Notes under the pieces: generated by a model | Database searches by the model: none | What the model saw: the letters and a program-made list of their open reading frames with translations, nothing else | What the model was told of the DNA's origin: nothing | Source: Deinococcus cellulosilyticus NBRC 106333 = KACC 11606 | GTDB lineage: Bacteria; Deinococcota; Deinococci; Deinococcales; Deinococcaceae | Assembly: GCF_007990775.1 (NCBI RefSeq) | Contig: NZ_BJXB01000006.1 | Span: 1 to 64,000 of the forward strand | Length of the DNA: 64,000 nt | Direction: 5' to 3' | Part shown: piece by piece, positions 24,324-32,874 of the stretch | How the letters are laid out: every line of letters starts with the position of its first letter | How positions within the stretch are numbered: position 1 is the first letter of the stretch | Translations under genes and position numbers: made by a program

Positions 24324-25820
24324 ATGCAGAGCCAGATGATTTCCGCCCACGCATTGATCGGCCAGACCCAGTTCATGACCCAGTGGGTGAGCCCGTCTCC
24401 CACCTGGCCCACCCAGACCCAGAACACCATGAAGCGCCCATCCGTTCTGGTCTTTCATGATGATGCGTTCATGGACACCCTGATCCAGACGGCCCTGCAA
24501 AAACCCCAGGACCTCGACCAGCACCGGGTGAAAACCGCAGGTCAGAAACTCTTCCAGCCAGTGCATGGAGACTTTGCTCTGGTTGCGGCCAGCCTGGTGT
24601 GCTCTGGTGTCACCTTGCCAGAGCGCCAGACCCACCCGGAAAAGGGTGAACAGGTGGCTTTCGTGGTGCGTCGCCTCGTCAGCAACACCGAATACGCCTG
24701 GGTCAAAGGCCAGGGATGGGTGGTGGCAGACCTGCAGAAACCCAATGAGCAGGAAGACCTGCAGGGCCTTTTTCCAGTGGTTTGCGGCACAGGAGACCAG
24801 CAGCGCAGGATCTGGGCTGGACTGGTTCCCACCTCCAGCAGGGACACTTTTGTGTCTCAGGCTTTGCGTCCTGCCGGGTCAGATCTGGCAGCAGAAACCC
24901 AGCAATACGCAAACACCCTAGAGGGTGCCCCAAAGTACCCTGCCACCCAGCAATTCAAAGAACAACTGCAGCAGGCCCTCCTGAATTTCCGGGAGAAACA
25001 GCCAAGTCCTGCAGATCTGGAAGCCAGTGCCTTCTTTTTCTTTGATTTTCTGGACTGGTTTTCCAGGTATCTGCCTTCAGCATTGACCCTGATCGACAAA
25101 GGGACAGTGCCAGCAGACAATGACAAACTCAAACCCCTGTATCAGTTGCTGGTGTCCCTCAAAACCTCAGGAGGACCCACCTTCTGGGACGCCCTGAAGC
25201 AGGTGCGCGTTCAGCACAAGGCAGGGAATTTTGACCCCACCAACCACACCAATCTGAACCTGAGGACCAACAACACTGTCTCGTCTGAAGCTTCCGGGTC
25301 TGCACTCTTTGCTTTCTTCAATGCGGTTCCCCCAAAGGTGGATTATGCCCCCCTGTCTCTCCCCGATGTTCCAGTGCGGGATTCTCGCCTGAACAGCAAG
25401 GACAGTTTTGTGGTACGGATGTACTACCACAGACCCTACTGTCGTTTCCGGCCCCACCTGCTCTCTGAGCCCAGTTTGCCATTCACCATCGCCCCTTATT
25501 TTGATCCAGATGCCCCTGCAAGACCCATCCACATCACCATGCCCTCTGATGTCAGCATCCGGGGTCTGCGCAAATACCGCCGCAACGTGTCCATCGAAAT
25601 GAGCAGCGACCTGCGCAAGAAAATCCAGCAGGTCACCCCGAAAGTGATGGAAGGAAAACTGGAGCAGGCTGTGGAATTCAATCTGGGCCTGATCTGCTCG
25701 TTTTCGATTCCGATCATCACCCTGGTGGCCCTCATTTTGCTGCTGGTGTTCGTGGTGGTGCTGAACATTGTTTTCTGGTGGCTTCCATTCTTCAGGCTCT
25801 GCTTTCCCATCAAGAGGTGA
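24324..25820 (+). CDS. eCIS protein with C-terminal hydrophobic segment, 498 aa
   Basis: This is a protein of 498 residues, 4 bases after the spike stop. The N-terminal 120 residues contain KLFQPVHGDFALVAASLVCSG, GEQVAFVVRRL and EYAWVKGQGW, a pattern I associate with an uncharacterised family present in eCIS clusters; that is a memory of the family, not a search result. The C-terminal ~40 residues (FSIPIITLVALILLLVFVVVLNIVFWWLPFF) form a very hydrophobic stretch of about 28 residues, the only one among the structural genes. It could be a membrane anchor, or a hydrophobic core that lies in the tube lumen or tip. The rest is soluble and mixed alpha/beta. The function is unknown. Confidence 0.8.
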   Translation: MQSQMISAHALIGQTQFMTQWVSPSPTWPTQTQNTMKRPSVLVFHDDAFMDTLIQTALQKPQDLDQHRVKTAGQKLFQPVHGDFALVAASLVCSGVTLPERQTHPEKGEQVAFVVRRLVSNTEYAWVKGQGWVVADLQKPNEQEDLQGLFPVVCGTGDQQRRIWAGLVPTSSRDTFVSQALRPAGSDLAAETQQYANTLEGAPKYPATQQFKEQLQQALLNFREKQPSPADLEASAFFFFDFLDWFSRYLPSALTLIDKGTVPADNDKLKPLYQLLVSLKTSGGPTFWDALKQVRVQHKAGNFDPTNHTNLNLRTNNTVSSEASGSALFAFFNAVPPKVDYAPLSLPDVPVRDSRLNSKDSFVVRMYYHRPYCRFRPHLLSEPSLPFTIAPYFDPDAPARPIHITMPSDVSIRGLRKYRRNVSIEMSSDLRKKIQQVTPKVMEGKLEQAVEFNLGLICSFSIPIITLVALILLLVFVVVLNIVFWWLPFFRLCFPIKR

Positions 25821-25823
25821 ATC

Positions 25824-26213
25824 ATGCGTGACACACTTTTAGGCACTGGACTGAAATTTCCCCCTGAAATCAAAGAGGGGCGCTTTGTTTACTCTTCGGG
25901 AACAGAGAACATCCTGCAGAACATCGAAATCATTCTGCGCACCGAGGTTTCTGAACGCCTGCGTGCCCCCGAATTCGGGGCTGGACTTGAACGCCTGCTC
26001 TTTGAACCCAACACCCCGGCCACCCACCACCTGATTGCCTCGAAAGTGGAGCAGGCCTTAAAGCAGTGGGAAAAGCGCATTGAGGTGCAGGAGGTGACGG
26101 TCTTCACCGATCCCGCAGATGAAACGGCAGTGGTGGTGCAGCTCCAGTACCGCCTGGTGGCCACCGGAGCCGTGTCAGACACCCGCTTTGGCATGCAACT
26201 CGGAGGTGCCTGA
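25824..26213 (+). CDS. Baseplate wedge protein gp25-like (Afp9)
   Basis: This is a 129-residue baseplate wedge subunit of the T4 gp25/Afp9 family. Conserved are SSGTENILQNIEIILRTEVSERLRAPEFGAGLERLLFEPN and IEVQEVTVFTDPADE, in the usual order of an EIQxHIxxVLxTxPGERxxxPxFG-like core. In contractile systems this protein clamps the first sheath ring to the baseplate. The gene starts 3 bases after the previous stop, and its stop overlaps the baseplate-J start as TGATG, so the two wedge proteins are made together, as in phage and Afp operons. Confidence 0.95.
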   Translation: MRDTLLGTGLKFPPEIKEGRFVYSSGTENILQNIEIILRTEVSERLRAPEFGAGLERLLFEPNTPATHHLIASKVEQALKQWEKRIEVQEVTVFTDPADETAVVVQLQYRLVATGAVSDTRFGMQLGGA

Positions 26214-28333
26214 TGCCCATCAAACCCCCGGTGATCGAGGACCGCAAGTACGCCGATCTGGTCCAGGAGGCCCTGGCTCGCATCCCGGTGCACAACCCCG
26301 AGTGGACCAACTTCTCGAAGGCAGACCCGGGAGTGACCCTGCTGGAACTCTTTGCCTTCATGACCGAAACCCTGCTCTACCGGGCAAACCTGATTCCGGA
26401 ACGCAACCGCATGAAGTTCCTGTCCCTGCTCGGGGTGGGCCTGCAGGAAGCGAAAGCAGCTTCAGGCCTTGTGGCCCTGAAATCCGACCAGCTTGAACAG
26501 GTGCGCCAGGAAACCCTGCTCCGTGCAGGCAGCATTCCCTTCCGGGCCACCCATGCCCTCAAAGTCCTGCCTTTAGTGGGGAGGGTGTTCTACAAACAGC
26601 CCATTGTCGCCGACAGTGCACTGATGCAGGCTTATCAGGACCTGTACGCGTCCTATCCAGATCGGGAACTGATGCTGTATCAGGTGACCCCAATCCTTGA
26701 TGACCTGCTCTCAAAAGTGGGCCCGAAGGACAGTGCAGATGGGGCTGTCTGGCTGGGACTTTTTCTGCCCGAGGGTTCAAAGGACACCCGTGAAACCTTC
26801 CTGAAGAAACACACTGGTGAAACCCTCACCCTCGGGGTGGTGCCCTCTTATGAACTGAAAAAGGTGATGGTGAACCAGAAACGGGACCAGTTGCCCTTCA
26901 CGGTGGATGTCCCTGCCTTCCAGAAAGACCAGCTCACCTTCAAGACCCTTCCTGCGAGGCTGCTGCAGGACAGTGTGGCGGCCCCCTTCACCCTGGAAAT
27001 CAAACTGCCAGCATTCGAAACGGACTGGAACGACCTGGACCCCCTGGAGGCCGGGGTGGGTCTGATGCCCCCTGACCTTGAGGACACCCAGCTCAGGGAA
27101 AAACTGCTGGGCTGGCTGCGGATCAACCTGCAGGGGAGTGAATTTCAGCTGTCTGCCCTGCAGGTGAATGCCCTGAAAGTCACCCAGGAAGAATGGGTGT
27201 ACTCCGAAATCCTGCCCGATGGGACCGGAGAGCCCGACCAGATGGTGCGCCTGTCCCGCGCTCCAGTTCTTCCAGAATCTGTGGCAGTGCATGTGCGGGT
27301 TGGAACCGAGACCGAAACCTGGACGCGGGTCAGTGACCTGCATGAGGCCGCACCGGAGGTGATCCTGCCCGATCCTTCCCTTCCTCCCACGGTTCGCAAA
27401 GTTTACGAGCAGCAGAGCCGGGTTTACGTGCTGGATGCAGAATCCGGTGAGATCCGCTTCGGGGATGGACTTCGCGGCACCCGTCCACCCGTGCAGGCCC
27501 AGATCCGGGCCGATTACGCCTATTCGGTGGGTGCAAAAGGCAACCTCGGTGAAAAAGCCATCACCAGCATCGAACACCCGAAAGTCAAAGTGCTGCACAG
27601 TTACCCGACCTGGGGCGGTGCAGATGCAGAGAAAGTACAGGACGCGGAAAAACGCATCCCACAACTGTTTCAGCATGGCCAGCGTCTGGTGACTGCAGAG
27701 GACTTCAAAACCCTGACCTGCAGCATTCCGGGAATAGAAGTCGGGCGTGTTGAACTGCTCTCCCAGAAAGAAGAGGGAACGGTGCGTCTGCTGGTGGTGC
27801 CCCAACATGATCCTGCACACCCGGATGCACCTGTTCCAGACTCCATTTTTCTGCAAGCCGTGTGCAGGCATCTGGACGAAAGGCGTCTGGTGACCACAGA
27901 GGTGGTGGTGCATCCTCCCAGATACCGCTCCATTCTGGTGTCCATCGGGCTGGAACCCCGTCCTGGCGTCGCTTTCTCCCAGGTGCAAGACGATGTGAAA
28001 GCTGCCCTGAAGGCTTTCCTGTCTCCCTTGCCCTCTCAAACCCAGGCCGAATGGTCTCTCAAAAAGCCTGTGCGCGCGATGGAACTTCTGGCAACAGTGA
28101 ACCGCGTCCCATCTGTGGAATTCGCGCAGGATGTGTTCCTTGGAGAGCTGGGCAACCCCCACCTCTCCACCCAGACCGTGAATCTGCAGGAAGACGAGTT
28201 TCCGCTGCTGGCCGCCCTGTCCATCAGTGTGGGCGACCCTGTACCTCTCGAAGACCTGACTCCGAGCACGCCGGACACTCCAGACCGCCTGCTGGTGTCT
28301 GTGCCGAGCAGCAAAGTGAAAGGATGCGGTTGA
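26213..28333 (+). CDS. Baseplate J-like protein (gp6/Afp11)
   Basis: This is a large baseplate wedge protein of 706 residues. The N-terminus PPVIEDRKYADLVQEALARIPVHNPEWTNFSKADPGVTLLELFAFMTETLLYRANLIPERNRMKFL is the classic gp6/Afp11 opening. The middle region carries a long beta-rich insertion, and the C-terminal region includes GEIRFGDGLRGTRPPVQAQIRADYAYSVGAKGNLGEKAITS and the ferredoxin-like motif of baseplate J. The start overlaps the Afp9 gene stop by TGATG. It should dimerise to form the inner ring of the baseplate. The length is close to that of other eCIS homologues. The next gene begins one base after its stop codon. Confidence 0.95.
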   Translation: MPIKPPVIEDRKYADLVQEALARIPVHNPEWTNFSKADPGVTLLELFAFMTETLLYRANLIPERNRMKFLSLLGVGLQEAKAASGLVALKSDQLEQVRQETLLRAGSIPFRATHALKVLPLVGRVFYKQPIVADSALMQAYQDLYASYPDRELMLYQVTPILDDLLSKVGPKDSADGAVWLGLFLPEGSKDTRETFLKKHTGETLTLGVVPSYELKKVMVNQKRDQLPFTVDVPAFQKDQLTFKTLPARLLQDSVAAPFTLEIKLPAFETDWNDLDPLEAGVGLMPPDLEDTQLREKLLGWLRINLQGSEFQLSALQVNALKVTQEEWVYSEILPDGTGEPDQMVRLSRAPVLPESVAVHVRVGTETETWTRVSDLHEAAPEVILPDPSLPPTVRKVYEQQSRVYVLDAESGEIRFGDGLRGTRPPVQAQIRADYAYSVGAKGNLGEKAITSIEHPKVKVLHSYPTWGGADAEKVQDAEKRIPQLFQHGQRLVTAEDFKTLTCSIPGIEVGRVELLSQKEEGTVRLLVVPQHDPAHPDAPVPDSIFLQAVCRHLDERRLVTTEVVVHPPRYRSILVSIGLEPRPGVAFSQVQDDVKAALKAFLSPLPSQTQAEWSLKKPVRAMELLATVNRVPSVEFAQDVFLGELGNPHLSTQTVNLQEDEFPLLAALSISVGDPVPLEDLTPSTPDTPDRLLVSVPSSKVKGCG

Positions 28334-28334
28334 G

Positions 28335-29633
28335 GTGGACGTCAACGGCACCTGCTACCACCTGCTGCTGGGCCTGCAGGACTGGCAACGCAGCATCGGT
28401 GGCTTCCCCCTGGGATTTGATCAGGACACCCAGGTGGTCACCCTCGCCCCGGAAGTGTTCCACTTTCAGGCCCACCCGAACGACCACCAGCCAAAAGCCA
28501 CCGATCTGCGCAGCATGGGGGCAGACGTCTGGGGCAATGTGTACCTGATTTCCGAAGACCGCAAAGCGGTGCACCTGATCCGTCCGGGCAGCAAAAACCC
28601 TGAGGTGTACTGGGTCGGCGAAGTGGCCCCTCCTGCACAGGAACATGGTGCATTCAGTGATGCTTCTGTTCCAGAAACCCAGAGTGTGCTGCTGAACAGC
28701 CTGGCCGTCACCGAAAGCCAGCGTCTGGTGGTGGCTGCAGACCACACCCTCTTCATGTTCGATCTGCTGGGGGGTGGACCTGCACAGGTGCAGCAGGTGA
28801 AGGCACCCCTGTCAGGTCAGATCCAGCACCTGTACCCCAGAAATGCAGCAGGCTTCTGGCTTCTTGAAACAAACCAGATGCAAAACTTTCTGTGGGCTTT
28901 TGATGCCCAGCTCAGGCCCATTCCTGTGGAAACCACCAGCGAGGAGGCCACCTTTGCAGAGCCCACTGAAAAGCGTGTGCTGCAAAAAACCACAGGCCAC
29001 AGGCATGACCTCGGGCAGCAGGATGTGCTGCAGATGGTCTTTCTGGACGATGAAACAGGACTTTTTCTGACGTCTCAGGGTGTGTTCCGCTGGACCATCC
29101 AGAAGGGACTCGAAAAGCTTGAAGTGCACCTGCCCGACGGTTTTGCCCCTGGCTTTGCCCTGCATGGGCAGAAAGGGGCATTTTATCTGGTGGAAAAGCA
29201 GGGCAATCAGGCGCTGAAATTCCGTCTGGGAGAAACCAACCCGCAACCCTGCTACTTCCCGTTGCGCGATTACCTCGGCAAAGGACTGGTGCTGTCCAGA
29301 GGGCGCATCCACTACCACTCTGAAAATGGCATCCTGCCCCTCGCAGAGCAACCCAGACCCCGGTTCAAAACAACCGGGACAGTGCTCTACTGTTTCGATG
29401 GCAAGGAAACCGGGTGCGTGTGGCACCGCCTGTTTCTGGATGCCGACATGGAACCCGACACCCGCATTGAAATCCGCGCCTATGCCACCAACCAGGTCCT
29501 CAAACCCGGTCAGGCCCCGAAGACAAAATGGTTGAAACCCCAGCCTGCTCCCTATGTGAGGGGTCTGGGGAGGGAGATTCCCCTGGAACCCCATGACCAG
29601 GGTTTCCAGACCCTCGAAACCCTGTTTCAGTAG
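28335..29633 (+). CDS. Baseplate/tail protein N-terminal part (ends at in-frame amber)
   Basis: This 432-residue reading frame, from GTG 28335, is rich in aromatic and beta-strand motifs such as LRSMGADVWGNVYLISEDRKAVHLI, consistent with a beta-propeller or beta-sandwich. The end reads GCVWHRLFLDADMEPDTRIEIRAYATNQ and stops at TAG (29631-29633). The next codon continues in the same frame as VVGRYLYLELTLHGSGRTTPRIRALR, which is exactly the continuation expected of eCIS tail proteins in which WHRLxLDA is followed, some 40-60 residues later, by GRYLWLRL. So this is best seen as the first part of a single 700-residue protein interrupted by one amber codon. No start signal besides GTG is clear. 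Confidence 0.75.
   Translation: MDVNGTCYHLLLGLQDWQRSIGGFPLGFDQDTQVVTLAPEVFHFQAHPNDHQPKATDLRSMGADVWGNVYLISEDRKAVHLIRPGSKNPEVYWVGEVAPPAQEHGAFSDASVPETQSVLLNSLAVTESQRLVVAADHTLFMFDLLGGGPAQVQQVKAPLSGQIQHLYPRNAAGFWLLETNQMQNFLWAFDAQLRPIPVETTSEEATFAEPTEKRVLQKTTGHRHDLGQQDVLQMVFLDDETGLFLTSQGVFRWTIQKGLEKLEVHLPDGFAPGFALHGQKGAFYLVEKQGNQALKFRLGETNPQPCYFPLRDYLGKGLVLSRGRIHYHSENGILPLAEQPRPRFKTTGTVLYCFDGKETGCVWHRLFLDADMEPDTRIEIRAYATNQVLKPGQAPKTKWLKPQPAPYVRGLGREIPLEPHDQGFQTLETLFQ
29631..29633 (+). other. In-frame amber codon splitting an eCIS tail protein
   Basis: The sequence TTTCAG-TAG-GTGGTC places a TAG between two reading frames in the same frame (28335 and 29634 are both multiples of three). A CAG-to-TAG change, or read-through at CAG-TAG-G, would explain it. 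The downstream part lacks a good ribosome-binding site. Confidence 0.85.
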
Positions 29634-30437
29634 GTGGTCGGGCGGTACCTGTACCTGGAACTCACCCTGCACGGGTCAGGCCGCACCACCCCGAGAATCC
29701 GGGCACTGAGGGCTATTTACCCCAGGTTCAGTTACCTGCAGTACCTGCCAAAGATCTACCGGGAACTCTCTGCAGAGGACATCGAAAACAAAAGGGACAT
29801 TCCCGAATCGGCGAGCCTGCTGGACCGCTTTCTGGCGAATACCGAGGGCATCCTCACCGACCTTGAAGGGCGCATGGCTGCCAGTGAGAAACAGCTGGAC
29901 CCTCGAAGCAGTCCAGCTCAGGACCTGGAATGGCTGGCTTCATGGCTCGGCATCCGTTTCCCGGAGCACTTCAACGAGAGGCAGAAACGCTTCCTGATCC
30001 AGCATGCCCACACCCTGCTACCTCTCAGGGGCACACGCAGAGGACTGGAGATGTTGCTCAATCTGGCCCTTGATCCTTACCCGACACCACACACCCTAGA
30101 CCCGGAATGCACCCGGGTGAAAGTGCTGGAGGACATCCGCACCCCTTCAAAATTCAGTGTGGTGATCCTGCTCCCAGAGACCGTGCCTGACCCCGAAATT
30201 CTGGAGCAGCAGGTTCAGGTGATCACCCTGCTGACTTCCCAGGAAAAACCTGCCCACACCAGCTTTGAAGTCTATTTCGACTGGGCCCTTTTCAAGGTGG
30301 GAACTGCCGTGCTCGGATCGGGCACTGCTCTCAAGAATGTTCCCGTTTCCCGGCTGCTCCCCAGCCTGATTCTGGGCCGCAACCCGCTGCTGGCCCGACT
30401 GTGGGACGCCCGCACCGACCCCAGATGGGTGCTTTGA
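29634..30437 (+). CDS. Phage-tail protein I/Afp12-like domain (C-terminal part after amber)
   Basis: This is a 267-residue frame, read from GTG 29634 directly after the amber codon. It contains TTPRIRALRAIYPRFSYLQYLPKIYRELS and LLDRFLANTEGILTDLEGRMAASEKQLDPRSSPAQDLEWLASWLGIRF, the signature of the phage-tail I/TIGR02242-like baseplate wedge domain, then RGTRRGLEMLLNLAL. This domain forms the outer baseplate ring in Afp12 and gpI. As a stand-alone gene it would start without a ribosome-binding site, and its first residues (VVGRYLYLEL) belong to a beta-strand that usually follows the WHRL domain of the upstream frame. If the amber codon is not read through, the baseplate may be defective or use re-initiation. 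Confidence 0.85.
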   Translation: MVGRYLYLELTLHGSGRTTPRIRALRAIYPRFSYLQYLPKIYRELSAEDIENKRDIPESASLLDRFLANTEGILTDLEGRMAASEKQLDPRSSPAQDLEWLASWLGIRFPEHFNERQKRFLIQHAHTLLPLRGTRRGLEMLLNLALDPYPTPHTLDPECTRVKVLEDIRTPSKFSVVILLPETVPDPEILEQQVQVITLLTSQEKPAHTSFEVYFDWALFKVGTAVLGSGTALKNVPVSRLLPSLILGRNPLLARLWDARTDPRWVL

Positions 30438-30462
30438 CCCCATTCAAATTCCAGGAGGACCG

Positions 30463-32874
30463 ATGAAAACCTGCACAGACACCCTCATGCATCCGCTGAC
30501 CAGCTTCACCAAGCACGTGTATTTCGCCGAAGGCATGGTGCTTGGGGAAGACGATTTCACCCAGGAATTCGCCTACCTCTCCGGCCACCAGCACCTGCTG
30601 AGCCGGGGAGCCCTCGGGTACGGCACCCTCTGTGGTTTGCAGGTCAAGTATGAATCTACAGAGGTGAAAGTCACCCCCGGACTGGCCCTCACCCCGACGG
30701 GTGAACTGGTGCGGGTGCCCAGATTGCAATGCGCGAGCCTGTCCACCTGGCTCAAGAAACAGAGTGGGGTGAAAGACGGAGAGCAGCACCTGTACGTCAC
30801 CCTTGAGTACCGGTCCTGTCCCACCGATGAGGAACCTCTGCCCTCACAGCCCTGCCGCACCGCCCAGGAAAGCCTGGTCCCGAGCCGCTGGGAGGATGAT
30901 TTCATTCTGGATTTCTCCTTCACGCAGCCAGACCACAGGCTTTACAGGCTGGAACACGAATTCTCAGCATGGCTCCGGGAAAAAGTACGGGCCCGCAACC
31001 TGCAGGAGGAAGAGCTCCCGCAAGGCACCGTTCAGCAACTGGTTGCTGTGCTGCAACAGAACCTGAAACCCGACCTCGGCTCTGGCATCGAGGCTTACCT
31101 GCAAGGCATTCTGACATCCCTTCTGGACGGCGAAGGCCATCTGAGTGTCCCAGAAGTGGTGCTGGACGAGGTGTTCCAGGCCCTCACCACCTACTGGGTC
31201 ACCACCCTCAGGCCTGCGGCCCTGGATGCAGAAGCCACCCCGGATGGCATGCCCCCCAGACAGCATGCCCTGCTGCTGGCAGAACTTGTGGTGGATTACC
31301 AGGCTGGAACCGTGAACAGTGTGCAGATCAACGAGGGTTCGCGCCCTGTTCTGCTGGATCTGGGCATGCTCACCGCCTACCTGCAGCAGGGAGAGGACCG
31401 TTTGCTCTACGGTGAGGTAACAGGACCCACCCACAACACCAAAGTCTCCAAAATTCAGACTTATGACGTGTACCCGGATGCAGAGGTTCGCGAAAAAGAC
31501 GAGCCCCTGACCTTCCTGGGCCTCAAGGACAACGTGTGGCAGGCCTCGCCCTTTCCTGAACTCGTGGGAGATGTCACCGGGAACATCAAAAGCACTTTCC
31601 TGTCTGCGATTCAGGGGGTACCCGTTGACCATGCTGCCAGTGAGAGCAACCAGCTTCTGGTGACCACTTACCTGGGCAGTGCTGAATCCGAGGAAGACCC
31701 CCTGCGTCTGGTGTGGGTGCCCAGAAGCGCCCCCACTGGAGATGTGGTGCTGGATTTCGAGAACGGCAATGCCATGGTGGTGGGCCTGCAGGGCCACCAC
31801 GTTTCAGACCAGACCCCCGACTACAACCAGATTCTCAAGTACACAGGTTCGGAGTGGGTTCCGGTGTACCTGGGTGGGGATGTCACAGGTGACCCGCAGA
31901 ACAGCCAGCTTTCCGCCATTCAGGGGGTGAAGGTGTGGGGACCTGCTGCACAGGGAAACCAGATCCTGCTCACCCAGTACCAGGAAGGGGAGACCCTGTA
32001 CTGGACCCCTGTGAACCTTCCCCATGGAGACATCCAGCTCGATTTTGCCCAGGAAAAGGCCACTGTGACAGGGCTGAGGGGCACCCCCCTCAGGGATCAA
32101 GCTCCTGACAACAGCCAGATTCTGGTTTTCACTGGAGAGGACTGGGCTCCAGTCAACATTGCTGGAGATGTCATTGGTGACCCGCAGAGCACATTCATAC
32201 GCGCCCTCCAGGGGATCGAGGTGCAGGGCACACCCACCAAAAGCGACCAGACCCTGGTCAGTGTCAGCCTCGGGAGCAACGAGGGCTTCGTCTGGCAGGT
32301 GCGCGATCTGCCCGCAGGAGGGGAAGCTTCCGACCTCAAAGGGGACGTGCAGGGCAACCCCCAGCAGACCAGCGTGAAAAACCTGCAGGGCGTGCCGCTT
32401 GATGCGAAACCCTCTCGACTGGGGCAGGTGCTCATGAGTGTGGAATCTGCCACAGGGATGGCCTGGGCAGCACATGACCTTCCTCGCAGCAGCAAAGGCG
32501 ATTTTGTTCGGACCGTTCCGGACCAACCTTATGGGCTGTATGCCGCAGGAGTGATTTACCCACAGAACTTCAATCCCCAGGACCTGTACAACATCAAGGG
32601 GTTTGAGCCAATGGGATACGGCAGGATGATGGTGTACTTCGGGCCTTACCAGCATGATGGCGGCCCCTTCCAGTATGTGGTGAAAGTCAGCACCCAGAGC
32701 CGTGAACCCCAGTTCTCCCACATTCAGGTCATTGAGCCTGTCAACCCTGAAGGTGTGATGCTGCAGTTGTTTGGTTCTCAGGGCGGAGAGATCGTGCCAG
32801 TGGACACCCAGCGCTTTGGATACGACTTTGCCATCCACCTCGAAGTGAATTACTACCCGGTGAATGCCCGATGA
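30463..32874 (+). CDS. Tail fibre protein with GDVTG repeats and eCIS N-terminal domain
   Basis: This is a predicted receptor-binding fibre of 803 residues, starting at ATG 30463 after CAGGAGGACCG. The N-terminus (HVYFAEGMVLGEDDFTQEFAYLSGHQHLLSRGALGYGTLCGLQVKYESTEVKVTPG) is a conserved eCIS-type domain found again in the next gene. From about residue 365, tandem units carry GDVxGxxxSTxLxxIQGVxV (near residues 368, 471, 567 and 626) alternating with GD(V/I)xLDFxxxxAxVxGLxG units, each followed by the Q(I/V)LxxTGxxWxPV closing strand. Such repeats are typical of trimeric tail fibres. The final ~140 residues, with a GYGRMMVYFGPYQHDGGPFQY strand, form the likely tip. The tip should define target-cell specificity. 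Confidence 0.85.
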   Translation: MKTCTDTLMHPLTSFTKHVYFAEGMVLGEDDFTQEFAYLSGHQHLLSRGALGYGTLCGLQVKYESTEVKVTPGLALTPTGELVRVPRLQCASLSTWLKKQSGVKDGEQHLYVTLEYRSCPTDEEPLPSQPCRTAQESLVPSRWEDDFILDFSFTQPDHRLYRLEHEFSAWLREKVRARNLQEEELPQGTVQQLVAVLQQNLKPDLGSGIEAYLQGILTSLLDGEGHLSVPEVVLDEVFQALTTYWVTTLRPAALDAEATPDGMPPRQHALLLAELVVDYQAGTVNSVQINEGSRPVLLDLGMLTAYLQQGEDRLLYGEVTGPTHNTKVSKIQTYDVYPDAEVREKDEPLTFLGLKDNVWQASPFPELVGDVTGNIKSTFLSAIQGVPVDHAASESNQLLVTTYLGSAESEEDPLRLVWVPRSAPTGDVVLDFENGNAMVVGLQGHHVSDQTPDYNQILKYTGSEWVPVYLGGDVTGDPQNSQLSAIQGVKVWGPAAQGNQILLTQYQEGETLYWTPVNLPHGDIQLDFAQEKATVTGLRGTPLRDQAPDNSQILVFTGEDWAPVNIAGDVIGDPQSTFIRALQGIEVQGTPTKSDQTLVSVSLGSNEGFVWQVRDLPAGGEASDLKGDVQGNPQQTSVKNLQGVPLDAKPSRLGQVLMSVESATGMAWAAHDLPRSSKGDFVRTVPDQPYGLYAAGVIYPQNFNPQDLYNIKGFEPMGYGRMMVYFGPYQHDGGPFQYVVKVSTQSREPQFSHIQVIEPVNPEGVMLQLFGSQGGEIVPVDTQRFGYDFAIHLEVNYYPVNAR

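Noticed and set aside
26777..28351. Minus-strand 524-codon frame opposite baseplate J
   Set aside because: Shadow of the plus-strand baseplate gene; no family motif and no ribosome-binding site. The overlapping plus gene has diagnostic gp6/Afp11 motifs.
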